A stretch of DNA of 64,000 nt from Sandaracinus amylolyticus (GTDB lineage Bacteria; Myxococcota_A; Polyangia; Polyangiales; Sandaracinaceae). Under the pieces are notes generated by a model, which was given only the letters and a program-made list of their open reading frames with translations, made no database searches and had not been told where the DNA came from. The position numbers were made by a program, and so were the translations under genes. Positions 26,144-35,248 of the stretch are shown here, piece by piece. The stretch covers positions 6,324,001 to 6,388,000 of the forward strand of contig NZ_CP070225.1 of NCBI RefSeq assembly GCF_021631985.1, given 5' to 3'. Each line of letters opens with the position of its first letter. Position 1 is the stretch's first letter.

Positions 26144-26764
26144 ATGACGTACGACCGTGCGCACTGGGAGCGGCTCTGGGCGAAGACGCTGCGCGAGCAC
26201 CCCGACAAGGTCGCGAGCCGTCCACCGAACGCGCGCCTGATCGCAGAGGTCGCGAGCCTCCGCCCGGGGCGCGTGCTCGACGCGGGGTGCGGTCATGGAG
26301 CGGAGACGCTCTGGCTCGCGGCGCACGGGTGGGCGGTCACCGGGGTGGACTTCTCGGCGAGCGCGCTCGCGCACGCGCGGTCGACGGCCGAGGCGCTGGG
26401 ACCGGAGATCGCCGCGCGCATCACGTGGGTCGAGGCCGACCTGGGCGCGTGGACGCCGCCGCGCGAGCACTTCGACCTCGTGGTGTGCCTCTACGTGCAC
26501 GTCGCGGGATCGGTGGACGAGATGGTGCGGCGCATGGCGAGCGCGGTCGCGCCCGGCGGCGCGTTGTTCATGGTCGGCCACCGTCCGATCGATCCCGCGA
26601 CGGGAGAACCGACTGCAGCGGCGGGCCAGGTGCAGGTCTCGGTCGAGCGCGCGATCGCCGCGCTCGATCGGAGCGCGTGGGAGCTCGTCGTCGCGGAGGA
26701 GCGACCGCGCGCGATCGCGGGGACCGGTGTGGACGCCGTGATCTTCGCGAAGCGCGTGACGTGA
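26144..26764 (+). CDS. Class I SAM-dependent methyltransferase
   Basis: A 206-residue methyltransferase. Motif I VLDAGCGHGAETLWLA (about residue 46), motif II acidic VDFSASALAHA, motif III-like ADLGAW, and the helix FDLVVCLYVHVAGSVDEM fit the Methyltransf_25/thiopurine-like groups. The ATG at 26144 (MTYDRAHWERLW) is chosen because homology begins there; the frame is open further upstream. Its stop at 26764 lies 2 bases before the stop of the convergent HxlR gene, so both transcripts run into each other unless terminated early. Confidence 0.85.
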   Translation: MTYDRAHWERLWAKTLREHPDKVASRPPNARLIAEVASLRPGRVLDAGCGHGAETLWLAAHGWAVTGVDFSASALAHARSTAEALGPEIAARITWVEADLGAWTPPREHFDLVVCLYVHVAGSVDEMVRRMASAVAPGGALFMVGHRPIDPATGEPTAAAGQVQVSVERAIAALDRSAWELVVAEERPRAIAGTGVDAVIFAKRVT

Positions 26765-26766
26765 CG

Positions 26767-27150
26767 TCATCCCGGCCGCGGGGGCGCGCGGCGCGGGCGC
26801 TTCGGCGTCGGGCGCTTCTCTGCCCAGGTGAGCAGCTCGTCGAGCGCGGGGCAGAGCGCCTGCCCCCAGTCCGTCAGGTGGTACTCGACCTTGGGCGGCA
26901 CCTGCGCGTGGACGACGCGCGCGACGATGCCGTCCTGCTCGAGCTGCCTGAGCTGCTGGATGAGCATCTTCTGCGAGATGCCCGAGATGGCGCGCTCGAG
27001 ATCCGAGAAGCGGAGCGTCTTTCCTCCGAACAGGTGGAAGAGGATGACCAGCTTCCAGCGCCCCTCGAGCATGTGGATCGCATCCTCGATGCCGCTGGCC
27101 GCCGTGGCGGGCGTGTGATGGTCATGCTTACCCAAAGGTGCGTACCCCAC
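26767..27150 (-). CDS. HxlR-family transcriptional regulator
   Basis: A 127-residue winged-helix regulator. Seen: EDAIHMLEGRWKLVILFHL, GGKTLRFSDLERAISGISQKML with the recognition helix, and VVHAQVPPKVEYHLTDWG with the characteristic wing. HxlR proteins often respond to aldehydes or redox signals and control the divergent gene next to them; here that is the NTF2-like/SDR pair. The start is a GTG at 27148-27150, with an in-frame TTG five codons later as alternative. Near the shared promoter, two copies of TACCC 13 bases apart (27129, 27143) and one at 27177 are possible operator half-sites; this is weak. Confidence 0.88.
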   Translation of the reverse strand: MGYAPLGKHDHHTPATAASGIEDAIHMLEGRWKLVILFHLFGGKTLRFSDLERAISGISQKMLIQQLRQLEQDGIVARVVHAQVPPKVEYHLTDWGQALCPALDELLTWAEKRPTPKRPRRAPPRPG

Positions 27151-27200
27151 TTTTTCGTGTGTTCTTGCGTGATGGATACCCGCTTCCTAGAAGCATCGCC

Positions 27201-27545
27201 ATGCACACGAACACGTCGTCCCGTCCCAGGCTGCTCGGGCCCGTTGCGAGCTTCTTCGCCCACCAGACGACCGACCCCGAGGCGGTCGCGCGGTGCTTCA
27301 CCGAGGACGCCGTCGTGCTGGACGAAGGACGCCAGCACCGCGGTCGCGCCGCCATCGCCGCGTGGAACGCACGCAGCGTCGCCGAGTACCGGTTCACGAC
27401 CGAGCCGCTCGCGGCAGAGACCACCAGTGAGCGAACGACGGTCACTGCCCTGGTGCGCGGCAGCTTCCCCGGCAGCCCCGTTCAGCTGCGATATCGCTTC
27501 GCCGTGCGGGGCGAGCTCATCACCCGACTGGAGATCGCGCCGTGA
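27201..27545 (+). CDS. NTF2-like (SnoaL-type) protein
   Basis: A 114-residue NTF2-fold protein: a helix ([16 protein letters not shown]), the aspartate-rich [19 protein letters not shown] and a four-strand sheet ending [19 protein letters not shown]. These proteins bind or convert small ligands. It is the first gene opposite the HxlR regulator, and its stop overlaps the SDR start by 4 bases (GTGA), so they form one operon with translational coupling. The ATG at 27201 fits the family N-terminus. Confidence 0.85.
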   Translation: MHTNTSSRPRLLGPVASFFAHQTTDPEAVARCFTEDAVVLDEGRQHRGRAAIAAWNARSVAEYRFTTEPLAAETTSERTTVTALVRGSFPGSPVQLRYRFAVRGELITRLEIAP

Positions 27546-28321
27546 GCTTCGACCTCGAGCTGAGCGGGAGGCGCGCGCTCGTGACCGGCGGCACCAAGGG
27601 CGTCGGAGCAGCGGTCGTGCGCGCGCTCCGAGACGCAGGCGTACGCGTCGTCGCGACCGCACGGTCGGTGCCGGACCACGCCGAGGGCGTCCACTACGTC
27701 GCTGCGGACGTGACCACCGCCGACGGCTGCGCGCTCGTCGCGCGAGAGACGCTCGCGCACCTCGGTGGCCTCGACATCCTCGTGAACCTCATCGGGGGAT
27801 CGAGCGCGCCTGCGGGCGGCTTCGCCGCGCTCGACGACGAGCAGTGGAGCCGGGAGCTGAGCCTCAACCTGATGCCCGCGGTGCGTCTCGACCGCGCGCT
27901 CGTGCCCGCGATGCTCGCGCAGCGCTCCGGCGTCGTCGTGCACGTCACCTCGATCCAGCACCAACTTCCGCTGCCCGAGTCGACCACCGCGTACGCGGCC
28001 GCGAAAGCGGCGCTGTCGACCTACAGCAAGGCGCTCTCGAAGGAAGTGAGCCCCAAGGGCGTGCGCGTGGTGCGCGTCTCGCCCGGCTGGGTGGAGACCG
28101 AAGCGGCGACGCGTCTCGCGGAGCGTCTCGCGGCGGGGGCGGGCACCGACTACGAGGGCGGGAAGAAGATGATCATGGACTCGCTCGGCGGCATCCCGCT
28201 GGGGCGACCCGCGACGCCGCGCGAGGTCGCGGATCTGATCACCTTCGTCGCATCGCCGCGGGCGGGCTCGATCACCGGGACCGAGCTCGTCATCGATGGC
28301 GGCACGGTGCCCACGGCGTGA
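27542..28321 (+). CDS. Short-chain dehydrogenase/reductase
   Basis: A 259-residue classical SDR: cofactor motif TGGTKGVG (about residue 15), [18 protein letters not shown] in place of NNAG, and catalytic Ser in TSIQHQ and YAAAK (Tyr/Lys about residues 153-157). NAD(P)H-dependent alcohol/ketone oxidoreductase, substrate unknown. GTG start overlaps the upstream NTF2-like gene. Likely regulated by the divergent HxlR protein. Confidence 0.9.
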   Translation: MSFDLELSGRRALVTGGTKGVGAAVVRALRDAGVRVVATARSVPDHAEGVHYVAADVTTADGCALVARETLAHLGGLDILVNLIGGSSAPAGGFAALDDEQWSRELSLNLMPAVRLDRALVPAMLAQRSGVVVHVTSIQHQLPLPESTTAYAAAKAALSTYSKALSKEVSPKGVRVVRVSPGWVETEAATRLAERLAAGAGTDYEGGKKMIMDSLGGIPLGRPATPREVADLITFVASPRAGSITGTELVIDGGTVPTA

Positions 28322-28348
28322 ACGCTCTTCGGTGATAAACAGAGCGTC

Positions 28349-28945
28349 ATGCGCATCGCGATCCCGGTGTTCCACGGCGTCGACGAGCTCGACGCGATCG
28401 GTCCCTACGAGATCCTCCGCAGCGCGGCGAGCGAGCCACCGGGGCTCGAGGTCGTGCTGTGCGCGCTCGATGCACCGAGCGTGATCGAGGGCGCCCACGG
28501 TCTGCGCATCGAAGTGCGCGACGCGATCCCGAGCACGTGCGACTGGGTGATCGTGCCCGGCGGCGGATGGATGCGCGGCGATCAGGGCGTGCGCGCGCAG
28601 ATCGCGCAGACGAAGCTCGCGCGCGAGCTCCAGCGGCTGCGCGCGACCGGCGCGGGCATGGCCTCGGTGTGCACCGGCGCGATGTTGCTCTCGGCGGCGG
28701 GCTTCCTGCGCGGAAGGCCGTGCACGACGCACCAGGTCGCGCGCGAGGCGCTCGAGAAGAACGGCGGCGTGCTCGTCGATGCGCGCGTCGTGGACGACGG
28801 CGACGTGATCACGGCAGGCGGCGTGACGAGCGGGATCGATCTCGCGTTCCACCTGGTGGCGCGTCTCTGCGGCGAGGCCGCGGCAGAGCGCGCGTCGAAG
28901 CGCGCCGAGCATCCGCGGACTGCCTCCATCTGGACCCGGGGATGA
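28349..28945 (+). CDS. DJ-1/PfpI family protein
   Basis: A 198-residue GATase1-like protein. The nucleophile elbow ASVCTGAMLLS carries Cys (about residue 109), with a conserved Glu position near 17 (DAIGPYEIL) and HQVAREALE downstream. It resembles isonitrile hydratase / ThiJ-type hydrolases; the substrate is unknown. Cytoplasmic. It starts 28 bp after the SDR gene in the same direction, so it may extend that operon. The stop codon is at once followed by a purine-rich repeat element. Confidence 0.85.
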   Translation: MRIAIPVFHGVDELDAIGPYEILRSAASEPPGLEVVLCALDAPSVIEGAHGLRIEVRDAIPSTCDWVIVPGGGWMRGDQGVRAQIAQTKLARELQRLRATGAGMASVCTGAMLLSAAGFLRGRPCTTHQVAREALEKNGGVLVDARVVDDGDVITAGGVTSGIDLAFHLVARLCGEAAAERASKRAEHPRTASIWTRG

Positions 28946-28990
28946 GGAGAGAATTTCTGAGGAGAGCAGGAAGTCAGGAAAGCAGGAGGG
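28944..28990 (+). repeat. Purine-rich repeat copy (single arm)
   Basis: Begins inside the TGA stop of the DJ-1 gene. GAGGAGAGAATTTC and GAGGAGAGCAGGA blocks match the left arm of the inverted repeat at 11229-11267. Its 3' end AGCAGGAGGG doubles as the purine-rich region upstream of the next gene's start (29004). Confidence 0.7.
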
Positions 28991-29003
28991 ATTCGACCAG
29001 GTG

Positions 29004-29954
29004 ATGTCGCTCGCGCATTCGCCACTCGTGACGCGTCTCGGCGCTGCGCGGCGGATCCTGATCGCGGGCGCGGGAGGCGGGTACGACGTCTATTGCGGAG
29101 TGCCGCTGTTCCTCGCGTTGCGCGCGCAGGGCAAGGACGTGCATCTCGCGAATCTCTCGTTCACGTACCTCGCCGACACCGACGCGCTGCGCACGCATCC
29201 GGTGATCGCGCGTGTCGATGCGCGGACGCGCGGCGCGGAGCGCTACTTCCCGGAGCAAGCGCTCTGCGAGCTCCTCTCGACGCACGGAGTCGACACGCCG
29301 ATCCACTGCTTCGAGAAGGTCGGAGTGGCTCCACTGCGCGATGCCTACGCCGAGCTCGCGCGCACGCTCGACCTCGATGCGATCGTCCTGGTCGACGGCG
29401 GCACCGACATCCTGATGCGCGGGGACGAGCCGGGGCTCGGCACGCCCGAGGAGGACGCCACGAGCCTGGCTGCCGTCGCGGGGCTCGAGTCGATCCCGCA
29501 CCGCCTCGTGGCGTGTCTCGGGTTCGGCATCGATCACTTCCACGGCGTCTCGCACGTCTCGGTGCTCGAGGCCGTCGCCGCGCTGCAGCGCGAGAATGCG
29601 TTCCTCGGCGCGTTCTCGCTCTTGCCGTCGATGCCGGAAGCGCGCGTGTTCCTCGACGCCGTCGAGCACGCCGAGCGGCGCTTCCCGCGAGGCAGCATCG
29701 TGAACGGCTCGATTGCCTCCGCGCTCACGGGCGAGTTCGGCGATGTGCAGCGACTCGCGCGCACCGAGCGCAGCGAGCTCTTCGTGAGCCCGCTGATGTG
29801 CCTCTACTGGACGTTCGAGCTCGAGGCGCTCGCGCGGCGTTCGCTCTACCTCGCGATGCTCGAAGGCACCGAGACCATCTTCGAGGTGAGCGCTCGCATC
29901 GAAGCGTTCCGGCGCTCTGCGTCGATCCGACCGCGCCGGCCGATGCCGCTCTGA
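29004..29954 (+). CDS. DUF1152 family protein
   Basis: A 316-residue DUF1152 protein of unknown function. Seen: a dinucleotide-like N-terminal loop ILIAGAGGGYDVYCGVPLF, a LVDGGTDILMRGDEPGLGTP segment with family-conserved Asp/Gly residues, and the mid-region CLGFGIDHFHGVSH. The fold resembles a Rossmann-like ligand-binding protein. The ATG at 29004 has AGGAGGG ~14 bases upstream, supplied by the tail of the repeat element; an in-frame GTG at 29001 is the alternative. Confidence 0.85.
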   Translation: MSLAHSPLVTRLGAARRILIAGAGGGYDVYCGVPLFLALRAQGKDVHLANLSFTYLADTDALRTHPVIARVDARTRGAERYFPEQALCELLSTHGVDTPIHCFEKVGVAPLRDAYAELARTLDLDAIVLVDGGTDILMRGDEPGLGTPEEDATSLAAVAGLESIPHRLVACLGFGIDHFHGVSHVSVLEAVAALQRENAFLGAFSLLPSMPEARVFLDAVEHAERRFPRGSIVNGSIASALTGEFGDVQRLARTERSELFVSPLMCLYWTFELEALARRSLYLAMLEGTETIFEVSARIEAFRRSASIRPRRPMPL

Positions 29955-30043
29955 CGCCCGCGCCCGCAGCCGAATCTCTCGTCAGGATCGGCGATGGCAG
30001 CCGTTTCGGCCAGGATCGAGCACCAGCGCAGACGAAAACGCTC

Positions 30044-31729
30044 TCAGCTCGAGAGCCCCGCACGCTGACGACGCGCGTGCAGCCACTCGCGCAGCGCGTC
30101 GAGCGGGCGGCAGTTGAGCACGTCGTCGGGGGTGAGCCCTCCTCGGCGCGCGATCGCGATGCCGTGCTCCAGCTGCAGGAGCTCGCCCGGTGCGTGCGCG
30201 TCCGCGGCGATCGAGACCGGGACGCCGCGCTCCTTGGCCATCGCGCAGTGACGATCGTGGAGGTCGAGGCGGTGGGGGCTCGCGTTGAGCTCGACCGCGC
30301 AGCCGCTCTCGGCCGCGGCGTCGAGCATGGCGCCCATGTCGAGATCGTTCGCGGGACGGCCGAGCAAGAGGCGCCCGGTGGGATGCCCGATCACGTCGGT
30401 GAACACGTTCTTCGCGGCCGCGACCATGCGCTGGGTGGTCGCGTCGCGATCGAGCCCGAAGCGGCGGTGCACCGACGCGATCACGACGTCGATCGACGCG
30501 AGGATCGCGTCCTCGTAGTCGAGCTTTCCGTCGGCGAGGATGTCGCTCTCGACGCCGCTCAGCAGCGCGCATCCGGGCTCGCGGCGTGCGCGCTCGATCG
30601 TCGCGATCTGCGCGCGGAGTCGGTCCGGCGTGAGGCCGCGCGCGTAGTCCGCGCTCTGGCTGTGATCGCTGATGCCGAGGTACTCGAGGCCCATCGACGT
30701 CGCGGCCGCGCGCATCTCCTCGAGCGTGCCCGCGCCGTCGCTCTCGGTGGTGTGGTTGTGCAGCGCGCCGCGCAGATCGCGCAGCTCGACGAGCCGCGGT
30801 CGCGCCTTGCCGATGCCCACGAGCGGCACGCCGGGATCACGGCGCTCGGGATCCGTCGTGACGAGCTCGAGCGCGCGATAGAGCGCGTCCTCGTCCTCGC
30901 ACGCGACGAGCTCGCCCTTCGCGTAGAGGCCATCGTCGCGCAGCTCGAGGCCACGCTCGCCGGCCCGTGCACGCAGCAGCTCGACGTGCTCGGGGCTCGC
31001 GGTGCCGAGCACCGCGATCACACCGAAGCGCGCCGCATCGGTGCGCCGCACCTCGATCGTCGTGCCGTCGATGTGCCCGCCCTCGACGCCCTGCGCGCCG
31101 AGCGTCTCGTCGATCACCGCGTCGTCACCCGAGACCACGATCGCGATGCCGTCGACGAGCTCCATGCCGCGGCGGAAGTCTCCGAGCGCCTCGGCGCGCA
31201 CCCCGCGCATCCGCAGGCTCGCGAGCAGCGGCAGCACCAGCGCGCTCGCGCGGCTGCGCAACAGCACGCGATCGGCGCGGTGCATCTGCTCGATCTGCTC
31301 GAGCACGTTCGCCTGCGTCTTCTTGCCGAACCCGTCGAGCAGCACGAGGCGGTTCTCGCGGCACGCGTGCTCGAGCTCGCCGATCGTCGTGACGCCGAGG
31401 CCCTGCCAGAGCTTGCGGATCTTCGCGGGGCCGAGCCCCTTGATGCGATGGATCGCGAAGAGCCCGTCGGGCACGCGCGCCTCGAGCGCGCGCAGCTCGT
31501 CGGGCTCGCGCCCCTCGAGCACCTCGCGGATCACGCGCAGGCTCGAGCTGCCGATGCCGCGCACCTCGGCGAGCTGACCGCTCTCCATCATCGCGCGCAG
31601 GTCGCCGGGGAGCTGGCGGATGACGCGCGCGGCGTTCGCCCACGCCTTCGACTCGTGCGTCGATCCTTCGAGGACCTCGGTGGCGAAGGCGAGGCGCGAG
31701 AGGACGTCGGCGGCGGTGCGGTGATCCAT
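30044..31729 (-). CDS. PolX-like protein: degenerate DNA polymerase X with PHP nuclease domain
   Basis: A 561-residue PolX-family protein. Order: a helix-hairpin-helix domain (about residues 50-130; GIGSSSLRVIREVLEG and KGLGPAKIRKLWQGLG), a polymerase-beta palm remnant (about 150-250), and a C-terminal PHP domain (about 330-560). In canonical PolX the palm motif is GSxRRGxETxGDxDxL; here it reads GDFRRGMELVDGIAIV, so the GDxD pair is replaced and no catalytic Asp pair is visible. The PHP metal motifs appear complete: LHNHTTESDG, SDHS, GVESDIL, ASVHRR, HPTGR, ELN and ADAH. So nuclease activity is expected and polymerase activity is doubtful. The ATG at 31729 (MDHRTAADVLSRL) is chosen. Confidence 0.9.
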   Translation of the reverse strand: MDHRTAADVLSRLAFATEVLEGSTHESKAWANAARVIRQLPGDLRAMMESGQLAEVRGIGSSSLRVIREVLEGREPDELRALEARVPDGLFAIHRIKGLGPAKIRKLWQGLGVTTIGELEHACRENRLVLLDGFGKKTQANVLEQIEQMHRADRVLLRSRASALVLPLLASLRMRGVRAEALGDFRRGMELVDGIAIVVSGDDAVIDETLGAQGVEGGHIDGTTIEVRRTDAARFGVIAVLGTASPEHVELLRARAGERGLELRDDGLYAKGELVACEDEDALYRALELVTTDPERRDPGVPLVGIGKARPRLVELRDLRGALHNHTTESDGAGTLEEMRAAATSMGLEYLGISDHSQSADYARGLTPDRLRAQIATIERARREPGCALLSGVESDILADGKLDYEDAILASIDVVIASVHRRFGLDRDATTQRMVAAAKNVFTDVIGHPTGRLLLGRPANDLDMGAMLDAAAESGCAVELNASPHRLDLHDRHCAMAKERGVPVSIAADAHAPGELLQLEHGIAIARRGGLTPDDVLNCRPLDALREWLHARRQRAGLSS

Positions 31730-31828
31730 GCGTGTCCGGAGGCCAGTGTGTAGCGCCCGCGATGGTGGACGGGAAGAGCCGTCCGATCGGGTGGGGCGCG
31801 GTGCGACGGCTCGATTTATAAGGTGGGA

Positions 31829-33598
31829 GTGACGGAGCCGGGCAAACGCGAGCGTCCGCGGGTCTCGATCGGACGCTTGCTGCAGCTCGCGAAGAGCGAG
31901 TGGAAGCGGCTCGCGATCGGCACGGTCTTCCTCGCGATCGGCAGCGGCGCGAGCCTGGTGTACCCACAGGCGATCCGCTCGCTCCTCGACGACGCGCTGG
32001 GCGCCGACGCGGCGGCCAGCGCGGCGCGCATCGATCGGATCGCGCTGCTGATGGGCGCCGTGCTCTTCGTGCAGGCGCTCGCGACCGGCATTCGCTACGT
32101 GCTCTTCACGACCGCGGGCGAGCGCGTCGTGACCAAGCTGCGCCGCGATCTCTACGCGCGCTTGCTCGATCAGGAGATCGCGTTCTTCGACGAGCGCCGC
32201 ACCGGTGAGCTGCAGTCGCGCCTCGCGTCGGACACGACGGTCCTCCAGAACGCGGTGAGCGTGAACATCTCGATGGCGCTGCGGAACGCGGCGACCATCG
32301 CCGGCGGCGTCGCGATGCTGCTCTACACGTCGCCGCTGCTCGCGGCGATCATGCTCTCGGTGGTGCCGCCGATCGCGCTCGGCGCGGTGTACTGGGGTCG
32401 TCGATTGCGCCGCCTCGCACGCGACGCACAGGACGCGCTGGCCGCGGCGAGCGCGGTCGCGGAGGAGAGCCTCGCGGGCATCCGCACCGTGCGCTCGTTC
32501 GTCGCGGAGAGCGCGGAGAGCGCGCGCTACGGCGTCGCGATCGAGCGCGCGTACGACCTGCAGGCCACGCGCATCCGGGTCGCGTCGGCGTTCATGGCGG
32601 CGGTGAGCGCGGCGGGGTTCGCGGTGGTGACGCTCGTGCTGTGGTACGGCGGGCACCTCGTGATCGACGGCGCGATGAGCGTCGGTGGGCTCACGTCGTT
32701 CCTCGTGTACACGCTGCTCGTCGCGGTCTCGCTCGGCGCGCTCACCGATCTCTACGCGGACCTCACGAAGGCGAGCGGCGCGGCGGAGCGGGTCTTCGAG
32801 CTGCTCGATCGCACGCCCGCGATGGCGCCGAAGGGCGGGCTCGCGCCGCCCGAGGCACGGGGCGAGCTGCGCTTCGAGAGCGTGCGCTTCGCGTACCCGG
32901 CGCGACCGGACGCGCCGGTGCTCGACGGGATGGAGCTGGTGGTCGCGCCGGGCGAGATCGTCGCGCTCGTGGGCCCGAGCGGTGCGGGCAAGTCGACGAT
33001 CGCATCGCTCGTCGCACGCCTCTACGATCCGAACGAAGGACGCGTGCGGCTCGACGGGCACGACCTGCGCGAGCTCGATCCCGAGTGGCTGCGCCGTCAG
33101 GTGGGCACGGTCGCGCAGGAGCCGATCCTCTTCTCGACGTCGATCGCCGACAACATCCGCTACGCGCGCCCCGACGCGAGCGACGCCGAGGTCGAGGCCG
33201 CGGCGCGGGTGGCGAACGCGCACGACTTCGTGTCGCGCTTCCCCGACGGCTACGCGACGAGCGTGGGCGAGCGCGGGGTGCAGCTCTCGGGCGGCCAGAA
33301 GCAGCGCATCGCGATCGCGCGCGCCGTGCTGAAGGACCCGCGCATCCTGGTGCTCGACGAGGCGACCAGCGCGCTCGACGCGGAGAGCGAGCACCTCGTG
33401 AAGGAAGCGCTCGATCGTCTGATGAAGGGCCGCACGACGCTGGTGATCGCGCATCGACTCTCGACGGTGCGCGACGCCGATCGTGTGCTCGTGATCGACG
33501 GCGGGAAGATCGTGCAGGCGGGCGATCACGCGGCCCTGATGGCCGAAGAGGGGCTCTATCGCCGGCTGGTCGAGCGACAGCTGACCGTCGCAGCGTGA
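31829..33598 (+). CDS. ABC exporter, fused permease/ATPase
   Basis: Inner-membrane half-transporter of the MsbA/HlyB/multidrug type, 589 residues: six membrane helices (about 30-320), then the nucleotide-binding domain with Walker A GPSGAGKS (about 388), Q-loop, signature LSGGQKQR and Walker B ILVLDEATSALD, H-loop AHRLS. Homodimer likely; exports lipid or drug-type substrates, which cannot be deduced. The GTG at 31829 has AAGG-type pairing 6 bases upstream; an earlier GTG at 31823 is less well spaced. It diverges from PolX and converges on the carotenoid oxygenase gene. Confidence 0.92.
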   Translation: MTEPGKRERPRVSIGRLLQLAKSEWKRLAIGTVFLAIGSGASLVYPQAIRSLLDDALGADAAASAARIDRIALLMGAVLFVQALATGIRYVLFTTAGERVVTKLRRDLYARLLDQEIAFFDERRTGELQSRLASDTTVLQNAVSVNISMALRNAATIAGGVAMLLYTSPLLAAIMLSVVPPIALGAVYWGRRLRRLARDAQDALAAASAVAEESLAGIRTVRSFVAESAESARYGVAIERAYDLQATRIRVASAFMAAVSAAGFAVVTLVLWYGGHLVIDGAMSVGGLTSFLVYTLLVAVSLGALTDLYADLTKASGAAERVFELLDRTPAMAPKGGLAPPEARGELRFESVRFAYPARPDAPVLDGMELVVAPGEIVALVGPSGAGKSTIASLVARLYDPNEGRVRLDGHDLRELDPEWLRRQVGTVAQEPILFSTSIADNIRYARPDASDAEVEAAARVANAHDFVSRFPDGYATSVGERGVQLSGGQKQRIAIARAVLKDPRILVLDEATSALDAESEHLVKEALDRLMKGRTTLVIAHRLSTVRDADRVLVIDGGKIVQAGDHAALMAEEGLYRRLVERQLTVAA

Positions 33599-33700
33599 TC
33601 GAGCGCGAGCGTCACGCAGCGCCGGCGCGAGGCAAGCGGGGCTGGGGCCCCGCGCGCAGTGTTCAGGGATGGGGGGCCCCGATCCGGCTTTGCCGGCGGG

Positions 33701-33726
33701 GGAAGGGGTCATCCATGACCCCTTCC
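33701..33726. terminator. Bidirectional terminator hairpin, second copy of GTCAT-NN-ATGAC core
   Basis: GGAAGGGGTCAT (33701-33712) pairs perfectly with ATGACCCCTTCC (33715-33726), spacer CC. It overlaps the last codons (Gly-Arg-Gly-His-Gly) and stop of the minus-strand carotenoid oxygenase gene, and lies 100 bp after the ABC gene's stop. Same core as 6717-6747. Confidence 0.75.
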
Positions 33727-35223
33727 GGAAACGAACGTGCCGTGGAAGCCGAGCGGGACGTGGTGCGGCAGGGTTGCGCGCGCAACCATCGACAGATCGC
33801 TCGCGTCGAGGACCCAGAGCTCGCTGCGGTGCTCCGCGGCGCGATAGACGATCGTGAGCACGTGTCCTTCGCCCTCGGGCGCGAACGGACGCGGCACGTA
33901 GAGCGGCTCACCGGGGAGATCGGGCGCGAGATCGCGCGTGCGCACCTCGCGCGATGCGAGATCGAGCCGCGCGATCGCAGGATGGGAGATCGCGTTCCAG
34001 CCCTGCGGGCGCGCGACCGCGAACGCGACGCGCGCCGGGCGGGTGCGCCGCCGCGGATCGATCGTCGGCAGCTCGACGTCGACGTCGATGCGCACCTCCT
34101 CTCGCACGCGACGGGTCGCGAGGTCGATCACCATCCGCGTCGGCACCGCGCGCGGGACCTGCAGCCGGCGCAGCGCAGCGGGATCGAGCACGTCGATCGT
34201 GCCGCCCTCGAAGCCGTCCATGCGCAGCGTGTCGATCACGATCTCGCGCGTGCCCTCGTCCCAGCCCGCGACGTGGTGGAACACGAAGCCGGCGCGCGCC
34301 TCGATCGTGCGCGGCGCACCGCCGTCGCGCGGCACCACGAGCACCGTCGTGCCGAGCGAAGGATCGCGCCGCAGCGCCTGCACCGGGCTCGCGAGCCCCA
34401 CGATCGCGCGCGCGAGATCGAACGCGATCGGCGCGAGCAGGAACACGAGGTAGCGCTCGGTGAGCACGAAGTCGTGCACGAACGCGAGCCGCGGCAGCGC
34501 GACGAGGCGTCGCTCGATCGGCGCGCCCTCCGCGTCGAGCCGGTAGATCGCGAGGCGCGGCTTCGGACCGCCGATCACGCCGAAGCCCCAGAGCTCGCCG
34601 GTGCGCGGATCGATCGCGGGATGCGCGGTGAACGGATGCTCGGGCGCGAGCGCGCGCTCGATCGCGCGCTCCGGGCGCAGGAGACCGCCGAGATCGTCGA
34701 CGCCGATCGTCTCGAGCGTGCGGGGGTCGAGCCGATGCGGCGCGCCGCCTTCCCACAACGCGCGCAGCACGCCGCCGTGCCAGAGCACGCTCGTGTTCGC
34801 CGCGTTCTTGAAGCGCATGCGACCGAGGTTCGCGAGGAGCCCTCCGGGTCGCTGCGAGCCGAACCCGCGATAGAGCATGCGCCCCGCGCGCTCCTCGTCG
34901 ACGAACCCACGAGTGCGCACGTAGCGGTTGCGGTAGCGCACGCGGCCTTCGCCGATCTCGAAGCGCACCACCATCCCGTCGCCGTCGAACGGGTGACCGT
35001 AGCGATCCCCGCCGATCGCGACGCGCCCCGGTCCGTTGCGGAAGTACGTGCCCGCGAGCTCGCTCGGGATCGCGCCCTCGACGATCGGCAGCTCGACGTC
35101 GAGCTCGCCCTGCACCGGCGCGTAGGCGCGCGCGATCACCTCGAACGGATCGCTCGGCGCTGCAGGCGCGTCGGCGCGACCGTGGATCCAGGGGTCCGGA
35201 GAGCGCATCGCGCGATTGCCCAT
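33709..35223 (-). CDS. Carotenoid oxygenase family protein
   Basis: A 504-residue member of the carotenoid cleavage/RPE65/lignostilbene dioxygenase family, a seven-bladed propeller with Fe(II) held by four His. Seen candidates: HPAID (about residue 158), FVHDFV (about 212), FHHVAGW (about 275), and the C-terminal GFHGTFV (about 498). Also the family hallmarks GTYFRNGPG and HPFDGDGMV near the N-terminus. Likely cleaves a carotenoid or stilbene double bond; no carotenoid biosynthesis gene is adjacent. The ATG at 35223 is used; an in-frame ATG at 35208 is equally possible. Transcribed the same way as nhaA, 25 bp after it, so probably one operon. Confidence 0.88.
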   Translation of the reverse strand: MGNRAMRSPDPWIHGRADAPAAPSDPFEVIARAYAPVQGELDVELPIVEGAIPSELAGTYFRNGPGRVAIGGDRYGHPFDGDGMVVRFEIGEGRVRYRNRYVRTRGFVDEERAGRMLYRGFGSQRPGGLLANLGRMRFKNAANTSVLWHGGVLRALWEGGAPHRLDPRTLETIGVDDLGGLLRPERAIERALAPEHPFTAHPAIDPRTGELWGFGVIGGPKPRLAIYRLDAEGAPIERRLVALPRLAFVHDFVLTERYLVFLLAPIAFDLARAIVGLASPVQALRRDPSLGTTVLVVPRDGGAPRTIEARAGFVFHHVAGWDEGTREIVIDTLRMDGFEGGTIDVLDPAALRRLQVPRAVPTRMVIDLATRRVREEVRIDVDVELPTIDPRRRTRPARVAFAVARPQGWNAISHPAIARLDLASREVRTRDLAPDLPGEPLYVPRPFAPEGEGHVLTIVYRAAEHRSELWVLDASDLSMVARATLPHHVPLGFHGTFVSGRGHG

Positions 35224-35248
35224 AGGACCGTCGGCCGAACGGGTCCAG

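Noticed and set aside
31730..33712. An upstream extension of the PolX frame on the minus strand
   Set aside because: It lies opposite the ABC transporter gene, has no domain signal, and the PolX start fits the family at 31729.
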